From positions 372,001 through 436,000 of the forward strand of contig JAPZLL010000006.1 in NCBI GenBank assembly GCA_036250225.1: a stretch of DNA of 64,000 nucleotides, read 5' to 3'. This DNA is from Cercophora sp. LCS_1. Taxonomy: Eukaryota > Ascomycota > Sordariomycetes > Sordariales > Lasiosphaeriaceae. The notes under the pieces were generated by a model, which saw only the letters and a program-made list of their open reading frames with translations, had not been told where the DNA came from and made no database searches. Below are positions 45,566 through 57,243 of this stretch, piece by piece (position 1 is the stretch's first letter; the number at the start of each line of letters is the position of its first letter). Both the position numbers and the translations under genes were made by a program.

Positions 45566-47164
45566 TATCTTCTTGCAGTCTGATACCTCCACGGCATTGC
45601 CCTCGCCAAAGAGTTGGTACGGAATAAAGAGAAAACAATTGCCGTATGAACCATGGAAGATTTGCATTGTGAACCCGAAGTCATTCAAAGGAGCGGCTCC
45701 TGCCTGATCTCACAGACAAGCCCTGGCACAGAACCGGGCCTCGCGATGGGAAAGTCATCGCCCGCAATTGATACTTCGCAGCTACCGTAGGTACTCAAGA
45801 AGGGACTACCGCCATGAAACAGACTAGCAAAGTATATCTGAATGCTCATCGGTCTTCAAGTTGCAGCAGCCTGCACTACCTACTGCTCCGGTCAAAGGCC
45901 CTCGGAAGAGGGTTAGGGTATGGGTCTTGTCCTCCACAGACACGAAATCTTCTCAACACCCAGAAATGGATAGGGACTGAAACGGATCCCGTGTAGTGCT
46001 ATTTTTTGAAGCGGCGATAATTAACAAAGCGTCGGATTATTGAAAGCCGCAACAGCTTCCCGCACCTCTCACATGGCATCAGGCCAAGCCTTGCATGACT
46101 CTCCCATTGTTGAGCCAACATGCATTTGAAGAGTCACTTCCAGAACACCACGAGGGTTCCTTACCCCAGGTTGTGTTTCGTACCGGTTACCGGCTGATCA
46201 AGAGGGAAGCTGACTATCGGCTGTTGGCGGCTGGCTCCATTCGGTCCGAACCCGGTGCTAGAAACACAGAAGCTGTGGGCCGTGGAGTCCTGAGTGGAAA
46301 AGGAGGCAGTCTGGAAATCAGGGGAAATCTCGGCCCCGATGTGGCTTGGTTAGGGTTCCCGGCGTCCGGGGAAGCGCATTCGGAGGTAGACTTTTCAACG
46401 TCTGTGCATCTCAACCGCTCAAGCTGCCCTGGCTCCACCAGGGATGCCGTCATAGGCGAGTTGAGATGTGCAGCCGGGTGGCAACACCTCTCGACGCCCG
46501 GGCGCGCTCCTGCCCGCAAACCCTCGTAATTTTGAGTTCAAGGTACGTTCCGCTCCCACGCACACCAAATTTGCTCGTGATTCACGAAGTTTAGGGGCCT
46601 GAACCGCCAGTCAGCCATGGTAAGACCGTCGCGAGAAGGGGCAACGGCATCTCCACCAGACCGTACGATGGCAGCAATGGCACGAGCACATGGGGAAAGC
46701 AGCGAATTCGCCTTGGAAACACCAGAGCACGGGGAACTGGGCTGGCAATTGCAAACCCTCCAGCGGGGAGACTTGTCAATGCAGGCGAGGAAGGCAAACC
46801 CTTGTGGCCGCGGCAGGGGGCGCCCGAGAACGGCCATCCCCCATAGTTCAGCCCATCTCCATGACTCGGGCTTCCCCATGGTCCCGCAAACCTATATTTC
46901 GCCCACTTCCACTCCCCCCTTCCGCCTCTACTCCCCTCTCATAACCCACCCCCGAGCTGTCATCTCGTTCTGCATCCTCCGACCACTGGCCGGCGCGCCC
47001 CTTCCCCCGAGAGTTCTGGAGCCGACTTCAACCATTCGGCAACACCAACTCCTCACCCTCGGCGTGGTCTCTCCTTCCCCTTTTCTATCAGACGGTCTCG
47101 CGCTCCCACCGAGTTGGCACCTCAACGACAACCGCCAGACGCAGACCAACCACCCCAGACCATA

Positions 47165-48683
47165 ATGGAGTACGCAACCGGACCCGGGCTACGCGGCGGG
47201 GAGAAGGATAGGGAGATGTACGACACCAAGAACGTCAGCGATTCCTCCTCGGCTGGCTATGGGCCCCCGGCGATCGTCAATGGGGCTGCTTGCCGTGGCG
47301 AGCCTGAGGTGGGCCAGGTGTGCAAGCTCAACAATTCGGATCTCGAGAACCAGGCAAAGCAGAATGGCTTCAAGGACCTCGGCTGGAAGCGACTGACGGT
47401 TGTCCTTATTGTCGAGGCTATCGCGCTCGGCAGTCTGAGTCTCCCGCATGCCTTTGCGGTTTTGGGCATGGTGCCTGGTGTCATGTGCTCAGTCTTCATT
47501 GGCATGATTGCTGTTTACACCAGCTTCGTCGTCGGCCAGATGAAGCTCAAGTACCCCGAGATTGCCCACTACTCGGATGCTGGGCGCTTGATGTTTGGAA
47601 AATATGGCTACGAAATCTTCGCCTTCATGTTTGTCCTGCAGCTCATCTTCATCATCGCGTCCCACGTTCTGACCGGCAAGATCATGTGGGGCGCCATCAC
47701 GGAGAACGGCATCGACTGCTCCATCGCCTTTGGTGTCATCTCGGCCATCCTCCTATTCTTGCTGGCTATCCCCCCCAAGTTCACCGAAGTTGCTATCCTC
47801 GGCTACATCGACTTCGCTTCCATCGTGGTCGCCATCGGCATCACCATCATCGCCACAGGCATCCAGTCGCACGACCGCACACCCGAGGCTGCTGCTGCCG
47901 CCGCGTGGTCTTGCTGGCCCCAAGAGGGAACGACCTTGGCACATGCCTTCATTGCTATCTGCAACATCTGTTTTGCCTACAGCTTTGCCCTAGCCCAGTT
48001 CAGCTTCATGGATGAGATGCACACGCCCTCGGACTACCCCAAGAGCATCCTGGCCCTCGGAGCCATCGAGATCGTCATCTACACCGTGACGGGCGCAACC
48101 ATCTATGCCTTTGTTGGCCCGGATGTCCAGTCGCCCGCCCTTCTCTCAGCCGGCCCCACCATCGCCAAGGTTGCCTTTGGTGTCGCCCTCCCCGTCATCT
48201 TCATCTCTGGAAGTATCAACACCGTGGTCATTGGCAGGTACATCATGGACCGCTTCTTCAAGGGCACCGAGGCTCACGCCATCAATACTCCCAAGGGCTG
48301 GGGTGTTTGGCTGGCTCTGGACGCTACCATTACCGTTCTCTCGTGGGTCATTGCTGAGGCTATTCCCTTCTTCTCGGACCTGCTCGCCATCAGCTCGTCC
48401 CTTTTCATCTCGGGCTTCACCTTCTACTTCCCGGCCATCATGTGGTTCATGTTTATCAAGCAGGGCAAGTGGAACGCCCGGGAGAATCTGTGGCTCAGCG
48501 CCCTCAACGGCTTTTGCTTCCTTGTCGGCATTGTCGTTCTTGTGGTGGGCACCTACTCTGCTGCACATGATATTGTAAGATCACACCCCCTGTCCCGTGT
48601 CACCCAGGCCACTAACAAGTCCACAGAAAGAAAGATACAGTGATGGAGGTGTGTCCAAGCCTTTCACTTGCTCCTACAGCTAG
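47165..48683 (+). CDS. Neutral amino-acid transporter (AAAP family, Mtr-like)
   Basis: Exons 47165..48574 and 48627..48683 join across a 52-nt intron (GTAAGA, ACTAAC, CACAG), giving 488 residues ending GGVSKPFTCSYS. The unspliced frame ends later but without family resemblance. The ATG at 47165 is the first in frame. A hydrophilic 75-residue N-terminus precedes about 11 helices. Marks of the fungal AAAP/Mtr group: GWKRLTVVLIVEAIALGSLS, LPHAFAVLGMVPGVM, CFAYSFALAQFSFMDEMHTP, DYPKSILALGAIE, TGATIYAFVG. Neurospora Mtr imports neutral aliphatic and aromatic amino acids by proton symport at the plasma membrane; the substrate here is inferred from the family. Confidence 0.93.
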
Positions 48684-49400
48684 TGTGTATGGCTTTGGCC
48701 GCTTTGTGTTGGATGCCTTTTTGGACCATGAGTTTCAGGAGTAAGGTTCTGGAGTTGGCAATGATTGTAATGATTGATACCTAGGGAATTGGGCAAGCAA
48801 CGTGCACGGCATGAAGTGGGCCTGTCCAGAGAGGATCAGGAGAGTGGTTTTTTTGCGGGGTTTTTTCCTGCCAGCTTTGGAGTTTATTGGTTACACGGCA
48901 GTTGGTTCAGGCATCAAATACCGGTCATGTTTTAGGGAGTCATGCCAATGCCCTTTGAGGGACCCAGCAACCCAGTTTTTCGATGTCAATATCATCGTTA
49001 GTCTCATATTCTGACTTTGCCTGAACGTGTTGTGGCAGCCATGCGAGCGCAAATCCCGCAACCGTGGATTCGGGTCAGGGACGGGACGTCTTGGTGATGC
49101 CGCAAGTCACACCCGATTGATGCCGTTCGTAACTGGAGCAAGGTAAAGTTAATTGGGAATGTACGTAATAGCGAAGCAGTGGTTTGGGGCATGGCAAGAC
49201 TGAGTTTAGGGGTCGAGCGGCCGTAAGAGCGTATGTTGCCACCAAGATTCCGTGCATGTCCTCGGGCAGGCCGAGGCGAGAAGCGAGGCAAAAGATTCAG
49301 GGGCAAAAAAATACTGGTGGTTCCGGGGACTTGCGCCAAGAATTGCCGCGGTGCGGATGTGCTGAATAAACCCCCCGAATCTAGTGCGCAGCGACTGCAG

Positions 49401-49439
<39 letters not shown>

Positions 49440-49551
49440 CGGAAGTCAGGGAGAAAAAAAAATAAGAAGAGCATTAAGGAGGATAATGGAAATGAGGCCT
49501 GCGTAAAAGTGATGGGCCATGGGGAAAGGGAGGAAAAATGCAAAAAGAATC
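48684..49551. other. Intergenic with A36 tract
   Basis: 3' region of the transporter and the downstream side of tRNA-Glu. It contains a 36-nt A run (49403-49438; T run on the tRNA strand) and shorter A runs that would serve as Pol III terminators. No gene seen. Confidence 0.5.
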
Positions 49552-49631
49552 TCGGATACGGGGAGTCGAACCCCGGGCTGCTGAGCATTCATTGTTGAGA
49601 GTCAGCGATGTTACCGCTACACCATACCCGA
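49552..49631 (-). tRNA. tRNA-Glu (CTC) with 10-nt intron
   Basis: Full cloverleaf: acceptor TCGGGTA pairs with TATCCGA (one G-U); A box TGGTGTAGCGG; anticodon stem GCTGA/TCAGC; loop bases 32-37 CTCTCA, so the anticodon is CTC at 49597-49599; a 10-nt intron at 49586-49595 in the canonical position after base 37; T arm CGGGG-TTCGACT-CCCCG. T runs follow within 20 bases downstream on the minus strand. Confidence 0.93.
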
Positions 49632-50055
49632 TCTGAATCGTGTATGATCCCGACTTGTTAGAAAATGGTGCCGGAGTTGGCCTCTATCACCTCCCGCCGT
49701 CCCCACCAGTCCCACGCTTACCGAGTCTGCGATGTCGGTCAGCTCAGGATCACCGAGGTGGAGTTTCGTAGATCTGTGGACTCAACATCCCAAGGCGCTA
49801 GTGCTGATCTGTGGATTTCAGCTTGTTGCACATCCCGAAGCGCCGAGGATTGCTCGTAACTGTGCTTGCAAAGCGTAAAGAGGCAGTCATCTACAAGCCC
49901 TCGAGGACGGAAATGCCAGGTTGCAAATTGTCCTTTGACCAGCTTGTCAATGATCGTCAGGCTTTAGATTGGTCTTGGAACATCATTTTATTGCTTTTTA
50001 TCATCATAATTCTGTTTTCTTTGATCCATTTCTATCATTGTGTAGCAATGTGTGT
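49632..50055. other. Intergenic, 0.4 kb
   Basis: Between the 5' side of tRNA-Glu and the 3' end of the peptidase; no feature recognised. Confidence 0.4.
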
Positions 50056-52316
50056 TTACTTTGCCAGCCCAAGCTCTTTGAAGAAGGCATCTGTGCTTGG
50101 CTTCCGTCCAAGGAACTGCTCGAGGGTAAGCATCTCGTCCTGTGAGCCACCGCGCTCAAGAACGGTGTGGCGATAGCGGCGGCCCTGCACGCCGTCCATC
50201 GGGTTGGCCTTGAAGACCGAATAGAACATGTCGGTAGAGTAGACCTGCGAGGAGAGGTAGCCGTAGTAGCCAGCATCGTAACCACCGATGAGATGGCCGA
50301 ATGTGGCTTGCCCGTTGCCCCAGTCGCTGTGCGGATTGTCAGTTTTGTTCTTTGCTCGGGCCAAAAAGTCAACATACCTCGATTCTCCCTGCGCCTCGGG
50401 GCCCTTGATACCACTAATCTCGACTCGAAGGTCGTTGTAGAGCTTGCTGAGGTCAAGCTTCTCGAGCTCCTCGTGGCTCTTGGGAGTGTGCACCGTCATA
50501 TCGTAGAGACCGAAATGGAGCTGGCGGAGATTGAAGAGCGCATCATTGACATGCTTGGTAGAGACAAGCTTCTCGATGAGATCATCAGGGATCGGCTTGG
50601 AGGTCTCGTAGTGGCTGCTCAGAGCCTTGAGCTGAGCTGGAGTCCAGCACCAGTTCTCGAGCATCTGGCTGGGCGCCTCGACAAAGTCCCTGACTGTCGA
50701 GGTGCCGTGGAAGCGAGCATACCGGGTGCGACCGGCGAGGTCGTGAATGCCGTGGCCAAGTTCGTGGAAGAGAGTGACTACCTCATCGTGCTTCAGGAGC
50801 GAAGGCTTGGTAGCCGTCGGCTTGCTAAAGTTGCACACCAGCGCAGTAGCGGGATACCGACGGGTACCATTGGGCAGGAGGAAGCCGGGCTGGAGATTGA
50901 AGTTGGCGGCGTGGCCATACTTGCCCGGACGCGGGTGCAGATCCAGGTAAAGATAGCCTACAAAACCACCACCCTCGGCCTCGTCGTCCCATACACTGAA
51001 CATGGTGACATCCTGGTGCCACGCAATGTCCTCGGCCTTGCCGGTGGGAGAGATGCGTTTGCGATCCTCTTCGGTGAGCTTCAGGAACTGAAGGCCGAAG
51101 ATCTCCTCGAAGATGCCCAGCATGCCCTTGATGGTGTTATCGAGTGGGAAGTACTCGGCGATGGCGTTCTCGTCGATGTTGTACTCCTGCTCCACCATCA
51201 AGCGGTCGTAGAATCGGTGGTCCCAGAGGTAGTAGTTGCCATCGAATGGTAAACCGCGGGCCTCGTGGTCCTTCTTTTTCAGCTCTAGGAGGTGCTCAAT
51301 TTCCTTGGCGCCTCCAGGAGCAAGACGAGTCTTGAGATCGCCGAGGAAGTCCCACACAGTTTTGGCGGTCTTGGCCATCTTGTCCTCGATGCGAAGGGAG
51401 GCATGGTCGGGATAGCCAAGGAGGCGGGCGGCTTCGTCACGGAGAAGAATTGCGTCACGGAACAGCGCAATGTTCTGGTTCACCTATCCAACGTGTTAGA
51501 TACTGCCGTCTGGGCATTGCAATCCGGCCATACCTTGTTCTCGTTCTCCACAAACACCCTCCTGCGTGTCTCAGGGTTCTTGGCGAACTTGGATGCAGGG
51601 ATCAAGTCGGGGTACTTGAAGGTGAGGCGGAGCTTGCCCTCGTTCTCGCCGGTGCCCTTATCCAGGCCGTCGAGGACGTCTTTGGGCACGCCGTCCAGCT
51701 CCTCAGGGGTAAACCAGATGCCGCCAGCCTCCTCGTTGAGGTTCTTTTGGAACTCGATTGAGATCTTGCTGAGCTGTGTCTTGATCTCCTTGAAACGGTC
51801 GCGCTTAGGACCGGCAGGCAAGCCCAATCCGTTCTTGATGTAGCTCTTGCGCTCGCGCTCCAGGAGAAGAGCGCTCTCAACATTCTCAAACCCGGCAGCC
51901 TGTGCCAGGCTGGAGTCAATCAAGCGGTCCTTGTTCTTCTCCTTGCTCTCGCCCAATCCGCTCTGCTTGTAGACCGAGTCGACTAGCTGAAAGACATCTT
52001 CACGCATGGAGCACTCGATCGCGAACTCATCCATAATCTTGTCTGCCTCGGTACTGGCGTCCCGCAGCGCAGCATCGCCGCTGACATACTGGTAGAAGCC
52101 GAGAACGCGGGCGCTCAATGAGCCCGCGTTCTCGTCCTCGGTCTGGGGCTTGACAACCGACTCGAAGGTGGCTGTCTCGACGGGCTTGATGTCGGCGACG
52201 AGCTTGTCAAGCAGGGTGCGAGTCTTGTCGCATAGCCCCTTCGCATCAGACACAATGCTCTCCTTCGTGCCGGTGAAGAGCGGCGGCGCCTGTGGTGGGT
52301 TCGAGTACTTGGCCAT
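50056..52316 (-). CDS. PRD1: M3-family oligopeptidase (saccharolysin/thimet-like)
   Basis: Exons 51534..52316, 50378..51483 and 50056..50326 give 719 residues from the ATG at 52316 (MAKYSNPPQAPPLFTGTKES), matching the family start. Introns: 50 nt with CTAAC, and 51 nt (50327..50377, in frame, stop-free, CTGAC branch); removing the second gives SDWGNGQATFGHLIGGYDAG, the family block. Zinc site: HELGHGIHDL (HExxH) with the downstream Glu of FVEAPSQMLENW. C-terminal GGYDAGYYGYLSSQVYSTDM is typical. It degrades short cytosolic or mitochondrial peptides. The same frame stays open upstream to 52571 without an ATG and encodes a membrane-helix-like segment (WRVSVLLIFSLVLFSVITVT), so a longer anchored form from an unseen upstream exon is possible. 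Confidence 0.93.
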
Positions 52317-53405
52317 ACTGGCGATGGGTGGAGGAGCTGGTCGAACGGGGCCGAGGGTCGACGATGACGGCGAGATGGGATACTTCTTCGGGTCGTACTT
52401 CAACCGACTGAAGATGCTCGACAGGCGGGGTACAATGCGTGGGGCGGCCAGTGTCACGGTGATGACGGAGAAGAGGACGAGGGAGAAGATAAGCAGGACA
52501 GAGACCCGCCACTGCTTTGAAGTAGTTGTTCGCGCCAGGGTGAAATCTAGGGAACGTGACCCCCCGTTCACTCTAGGCGTTGAGGTCGGGCAAGAGCGTT
52601 AGGTTACGTTATGCGGGTGTGCCCTGCGCTGCGCGAGTGCGGGGCAGTCGCGAGCGGATCGATTGGCCAGGTGGCCCGCCTGCGTTGTCGACGTTGCCGG
52701 GAATGGAGAAACAGTGGGAGATGAGGGAGGACAAGCCCACTGGAAACGAACGTAAGGCACGGATTGGAACATGCAAGGTGTCAATATCACCGAGATTATG
52801 CGAGGCGCAGGATGGAAGTGCAAAGGGGCAAGAACGCCTCGCGGACGGCCTTTTGAGAAGCGACGTCGGGTGTTTGGGAACTCTGTTCGTTGGATGCTTT
52901 GGGTTGGTCGTATCGCGGCGGCCGAGTGCCGAGTGCCAAGCCGAGGATCTTAGTGCGCGACCTGACGGTTCCCCTCTCGATGCGGTGGAGGGGTAACAAA
53001 TTGCTGACGTTGCTTAAGTTCAGTATTAACAGTTTACGGCCCGTCACCAGGCGCTGGAGGCGGTCAATACACCTTCATGTGCATTTCCAAAGTGTTGACA
53101 AGCCCAACAGTTCGAATGTACTTAGCTGACGGCTGAAGAGCAACTGTCCGTACAACATATGCAACCGGCAACGTGCAGACGGGCGACACGGGACGCAACT
53201 CTACAGAATGCCTCTTTCATTTAACCAACAACCCTGACAGCCATCAAGGTTCCCAAATTCAATACATCGTAGATTGTGCAAGACTCCAACGCCATCCCTC
53301 ATTATGCATGCCTAAACGCGGGCCCGTCTTCTGACGGCTACCCCTTGTCTCCCATCAAGGAAGATGTCAATAGCCCCTCACAAACGCCGGCCCATCGATC
53401 GTCCT
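52317..53405. other. Intergenic, 1.1 kb, with open hydrophobic frame at one end
   Basis: 52317-52571 on the minus strand is open in frame with the peptidase and may be its extended N-terminus. The rest shows no gene. Confidence 0.4.
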
Positions 53406-53969
53406 CTAGTTGGCAAGGATGTTTCGGACGAGTTCTAAATGGAGCGGTTAGCAACAAATTATCATGGCACCATTGGGGGTTCCCTACCTGTGTAGTTGAC
53501 CATTCCGTCCTTGACGTCGACGGCCTTCAGGAGTTCATCGACTTCTTCGTTTGTCATCTTCTCCCCCAAGTTTGTAAGGATGTACTTGAGCTGGCCAACA
53601 GCAATGAGGCCCGTCATGTCCTTGTCAAAGACCTGGAAGCCGCGGCAGTACTGCTCGGGCTCGAGGGGGTCGCGGAAACCGCCTTGTCGGTTGAGAACTT
53701 TCTGGAACGTCTCAAAGTCGACTACAGAGAGATAGGGGTTAGCTCCCATACGCGCCAGTCATTGCACGATCTGATGGAAGGCACTCACAGTCGCCGCCGA
53801 TGTTCTGCTCAAGGGTGTTGATTTCGGCCAGAGTCGGGTTCTGACCGCAGGCGCGGAGCAGGTCTCCCAAACTCTCGAGGCTGACACGGCCGTTGCCGCG
53901 CTTGTCGAAGAGTGAGAAAGCCTCCTTGTAGTTGGTCGAAGCCTGCGAGTCAACCGAGTTAGATGCCAT
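53406..53969 (-). CDS. MLC1: Myosin essential/calmodulin-like light chain (Mlc1/Cdc4-type)
   Basis: Exons 53789..53969, 53488..53721 and 53406..53434 give 147 residues (MASNSVDSQASTNYKEAFSL … NYTELVRNILAN). Introns are 67 and 53 nt, with GCTAAC branch sites. Four EF-hand-like units are arranged as in calmodulin, but the loops are degenerate (FDKRGNGRVSLESLGDLL; FDKDMTGLIAVGQLKYIL), as expected for light chains that bind IQ motifs without calcium. FETFQKVLNRQGGFRDPLEP and GEKMTNEEVDELLKAVDVKD match fission-yeast Cdc4/Mlc1. It binds type II and V myosins at the contractile ring and vesicle-transport sites. Confidence 0.9.
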
Positions 53970-54728
53970 TGCCTCTGATGCGTCTGCTTTTTGCGCCCCA
54001 AGTCCCCAGTTGCGACGCAGTTGCCAGGTCAAAAACCCAAACGTTGATACGACAGAAGTTTATTCTTGCGCGTGAATGTGCGCAATCAGATGGGTTTCGC
54101 TAGTCGGGAGCGCAGGCGATGACTGTGGTGTTGCGTTCTTTGTCGACAAAAATTGGTCCCTCGTTGCCCCTGTTTTCCTACTGATCGCCTCGGTGCGGGC
54201 AGAAGCGCTAACAATCGGCCTTTCTTAGTGTCCAAAAGCCGTCTGCTTTGGAGCACTGCTGACCTGGGCAACCGTGGGTCTCCTTGCCTGCCTGTGTGGC
54301 AATGGGCTGCAGGTAAAGGGTGGGTAAAATGTGGAATCACTCACCATTTTGGGGATGAAGACTGCTAAAAGCTGGAAAGGCGGGTTTCTTTGGAATACCG
54401 GATGACGCTGGCAGCTGTGATGCTATTCAGAGTGGGAGATTGGCGGTGGAGGAAAAAACCGAGACAAATGGCGGCAGCTCTGCTTTGCTTGTTTGGGTGT
54501 CAGCCCCAGACCGGGGAGGGACTGATCTGGTTGGTGGTCTGTGCTTACTGGTGCGTTTCTCGGGGCAACCACTGCTGCCCCTCCATTCTGGGCAGATTGC
54601 CCCGCCATCGTTTCACTGCCGCCAGGCAATGATCTCTTCAGAACCCCAACGAATCAATTCGACCAAACTGCAACGCCTTGACGGAAACTCTTTTCCATGT
54701 ATTATACATTCAATCTGATTCGATCCTC
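53970..54728. other. Intergenic, 0.76 kb
   Basis: Promoter of the light chain and 3' side of the methyltransferase; no gene seen. Confidence 0.4.
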
Positions 54729-55728
54729 TTATCGCCGGCGGGCCAGGATGATCACGGTGCCCCAAACGACATCCACTTCGATCTCCCTCCAATTATCACC
54801 GCATGCCTTCCACTCAGGCACCACGGCAACAACCTGGTCAAACATCAAGTCGACAATGTCGCCTTGCCCACCCGCTGCTCTGCTCTTCTTTTCCGGATAG
54901 GCGTTTTGCCATCCGTGGAAGGCGCTAAACGTTCTCACGTAGCCCTCCAGTTCTCCGAGCTTGAGCTTTTTGCGCTGCCAAAGCGCTCCCTCCGGCGCGT
55001 CAGTGATATCCTTCCGGGCTCGGTCCGGGTCCCATGCAATTCGAGCGACGTCCTCCCATTCTTTTTCCGGTGGGACCACGGCGCGGTAAGACTGCCGGAG
55101 AATGTCACGCCCTGGGAGCTCCCAAAACCGAGCCATGCTCTCGATGCCTGGCACGGGATCTGAACTGCCATAAACGAACTTGTCGTAGATAGGCGTCGTG
55201 TCCGGATAGCCCACGATGAAGTGGTCCTTGTAGCCCCAGAATGCTAATGTCCCGCCGGACTTCACTACCCTCGCAAGCTCTGGCCAAACCTTGACGTAGT
55301 CAAACCAATGCGCCGCTTGGCCGGCTACTACGCAGTCGATGGAGTTATCGCAGAGAAACGACAAGTCCTCTGCCTGCCCTTGTCTAATGGTGACGTTTGG
55401 TTCTGATGTCAGCTTCTTAGCTTGTTCAACCATATTGGCAGAGGGATCGAGCGCAACAACAGACGCGAAAGAAGGCGCCAGAGCTCTTGCGATCAAGCCA
55501 TGGCCGCAGCCAAGATCGAGAAGGGTGCCTGGGGGCGAAGCGGCCCGATTCGCATTGTGGAAGGATAGGATGCGGTTGAAGAGCGCGGGCGGGTATGACG
55601 GACGGAAAGCTGCATATCCCGCTGATGAGAACGTTGACCGCCTGGAGCACGCAAGCGTATGGTGGTCAGAAACCTTTCCAGGACCCAGCCGCTATCGAGC
55701 AGTTGTTGACTTACCCGAATATCGACAT
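54729..55728 (-). CDS. Class I SAM-dependent methyltransferase (Crg1/Tmt1-like)
   Basis: Exon 1 is 14 nt (55715..55728: ATG TCG ATA TTC GG); a 73-nt intron (GTAAGT…TTTCTGACC…CCAG) leads to exon 2 (54729..55641); 308 residues. The spliced start MSIFGRSTFSSAGYAAFRPS then YPPALFNRIL is the characteristic N-terminus of the fungal Crg1/trans-aconitate-methyltransferase group. SAM site: LLDLGCGHG (motif I), VVALDPSANM (acidic loop), QGQAEDLSF, and CVVAGQAAHWFDY (motif with catalytic-pocket aromatics). The C-terminal insert (FWELPGRDILRQSYRAVVPP) is family-typical. The substrate, probably a small carboxylic acid or lipid-like compound, is not readable. Cytosolic. Confidence 0.92.
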
Positions 55729-56488
55729 TGTAACGGGAGGGCTAAATCTAGGAGGGACAGCCAAACGCGGGCGTTATGCCCTGAAACCCTGAGATGACAG
55801 CGAGTTAATTATAGTCGGGTATAGGCATCCGCTCTGGCAAGATGCAACCTCGCACCCGAGCAGCTGGCAGCCGAGCCGATGGGCGAAGGACTTTAAGGGC
55901 GGTAAAATCCGAGCTACCGCCTAATTCCCGTCGATTGCCGTGGATTTCGTCAGAACTTAGGGCCCCAAGTTGGCGATATCGGCCCCCATCCAATGCTCAG
56001 TTGCATTGAGGTCTGAATCCGGGCGAGCGGGCGGTGCTGACGGTTGCACAGTGGAGGTGGGGTTCTCAGGCACGTCATCCAGGATGGCGGGCTCTGGTGT
56101 TTGATCGCGCCTTCTCAATGGTTGGAAGCGGGCGGGAGGGCTGGGGGCGGGCTTTGGGGCTATGGTCGAGCTGCATCTTGGCGATCCCCGCCTCTGACTG
56201 TGCCTCCGGGACACAGCACCTTTACCACTACCTACACCTAGCATCGCTGTGATAACGCCCAGCTGGAGTTTGAGACAAGCTAAATGTAGAAACACAGGTT
56301 GTCCATTTGGCGTTGGCGCTGGACGACAATGTCTTCATAAGAGCGGCTCAAATCCCCCTCTCCTGGCCTCTCTCTCTTTCATCATCACCATCTTCACAAG
56401 CAACTCATCCAATCCATCTCAGATCATCTTCCATCCCCTTCACCCCGCAATTTCTATCCATCAAGCCCACACAACCAAAACCATCACA
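55729..56488. promoter_or_regulatory. Divergent promoter, methyltransferase / CoA-binding protein
   Basis: 760 bp between outward-reading genes, with a C/T-rich leader at 56350-56480. No specific site is claimed. Confidence 0.35.
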
Positions 56489-57243
56489 ATGGCCGCCACC
56501 GACGCTACCCTCAAGACCTTCTTCGAGTCCTCCAATTTCGCCGTTGTCGGCGCCAGCACCAACCCCGACAAGTTTGGCCACAAGAGTGCGTCCTGTTTTC
56601 CTCATGTTTTCATCCATCCCAAATCGCAATTCCCATCCCATCCATCAAGGATCCCCATGTCGCACGCACGGGCCGAGCCACATCAAATGCAGCCTTATCA
56701 GATCAGATCCATCCAAACCCAAAATAGCAGCACGCCCCAATTTCCCCCACACACCCCCTTTTTGTGCCTCAACCCCTTCCATGTCACACCTCTTTCCGAT
56801 TCTTGTCTATCACACAATACCTCTCGTTCAAAAGATGCATTTTCGCTTCCATAATATGCCATTGTTCTGACGCGCACACAGTCTTCAAGTGGTACGTCAA
56901 CCACGGCCTCGACGTCAAGCCCGTCAACCCCGTCGCCAAGGCCATCAAGGTCGACGATGTCGATCACGAGACTGTGGGCTCCCTTTCGGACCTCGAGAAC
57001 CCCACCGAGACTTCCATTTCCATCATCACAGGCCCTGCTGTCACCACAAAGGCTCTCGCTGAGGCTAAGGAGCTTGGCATTCCCGCTGTCTTCCTCCAGC
57101 CTGGCACTTTTGACGATGCCATCCTCGCTTTTGCCCGTGAGAACTTCAAGGCTGTGGTTGCTGGCGAGGGTGGTACCGGTCCCCAGGGCTGGTGCGTCCT
57201 TGCCGATGGCGAGAGGGGCCTGAAGGCCGCTGGCAAGGCCTAA
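56489..57243 (+). CDS. CoA-binding-domain (YccU-like) protein
   Basis: Exon 1 (56489..56585) and exon 2 (56882..57243) flank a 296-nt intron, the longest in the window, giving 152 residues. MAATDATLKTFFESSNFAVV then GASTNPDKFGHKIFKWYVNH gives the Rossmann-type nucleotide site (VVGASTNPxKxG) and the second strand (GLDVKPVNPVAKAI). TGPAVTTKALAEAKELGIPAVFLQPG and the final GGTGPQGWCVL complete a stand-alone CoA-binding domain like that of succinyl-CoA synthetase alpha subunits. The family's cellular role is poorly known. It probably binds CoA or an acyl-CoA in cytosol or mitochondria. No targeting peptide is evident. Confidence 0.93.

Larger units (their letters stand above)
44100..47164. other. 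3-kb gene-poor interval
   Basis: Apart from the tRNA-like modules at 44445-44716 and the doubtful small frame at 45350, I see no gene. The open frame at 46617-47165 is a Pro/Ser-rich translation of the transporter's leader. Confidence 0.4.

Noticed and set aside
46617..47165. 182-codon open frame before the AAAP transporter
   Set aside because: Translation of a C-rich leader; ends inside the transporter start; Pro/Ser low complexity.
50167..51252. Plus-strand open frame of 361 codons
   Set aside because: Antisense shadow of the M3 peptidase exon; no motifs, while the minus strand has HExxH and family blocks.
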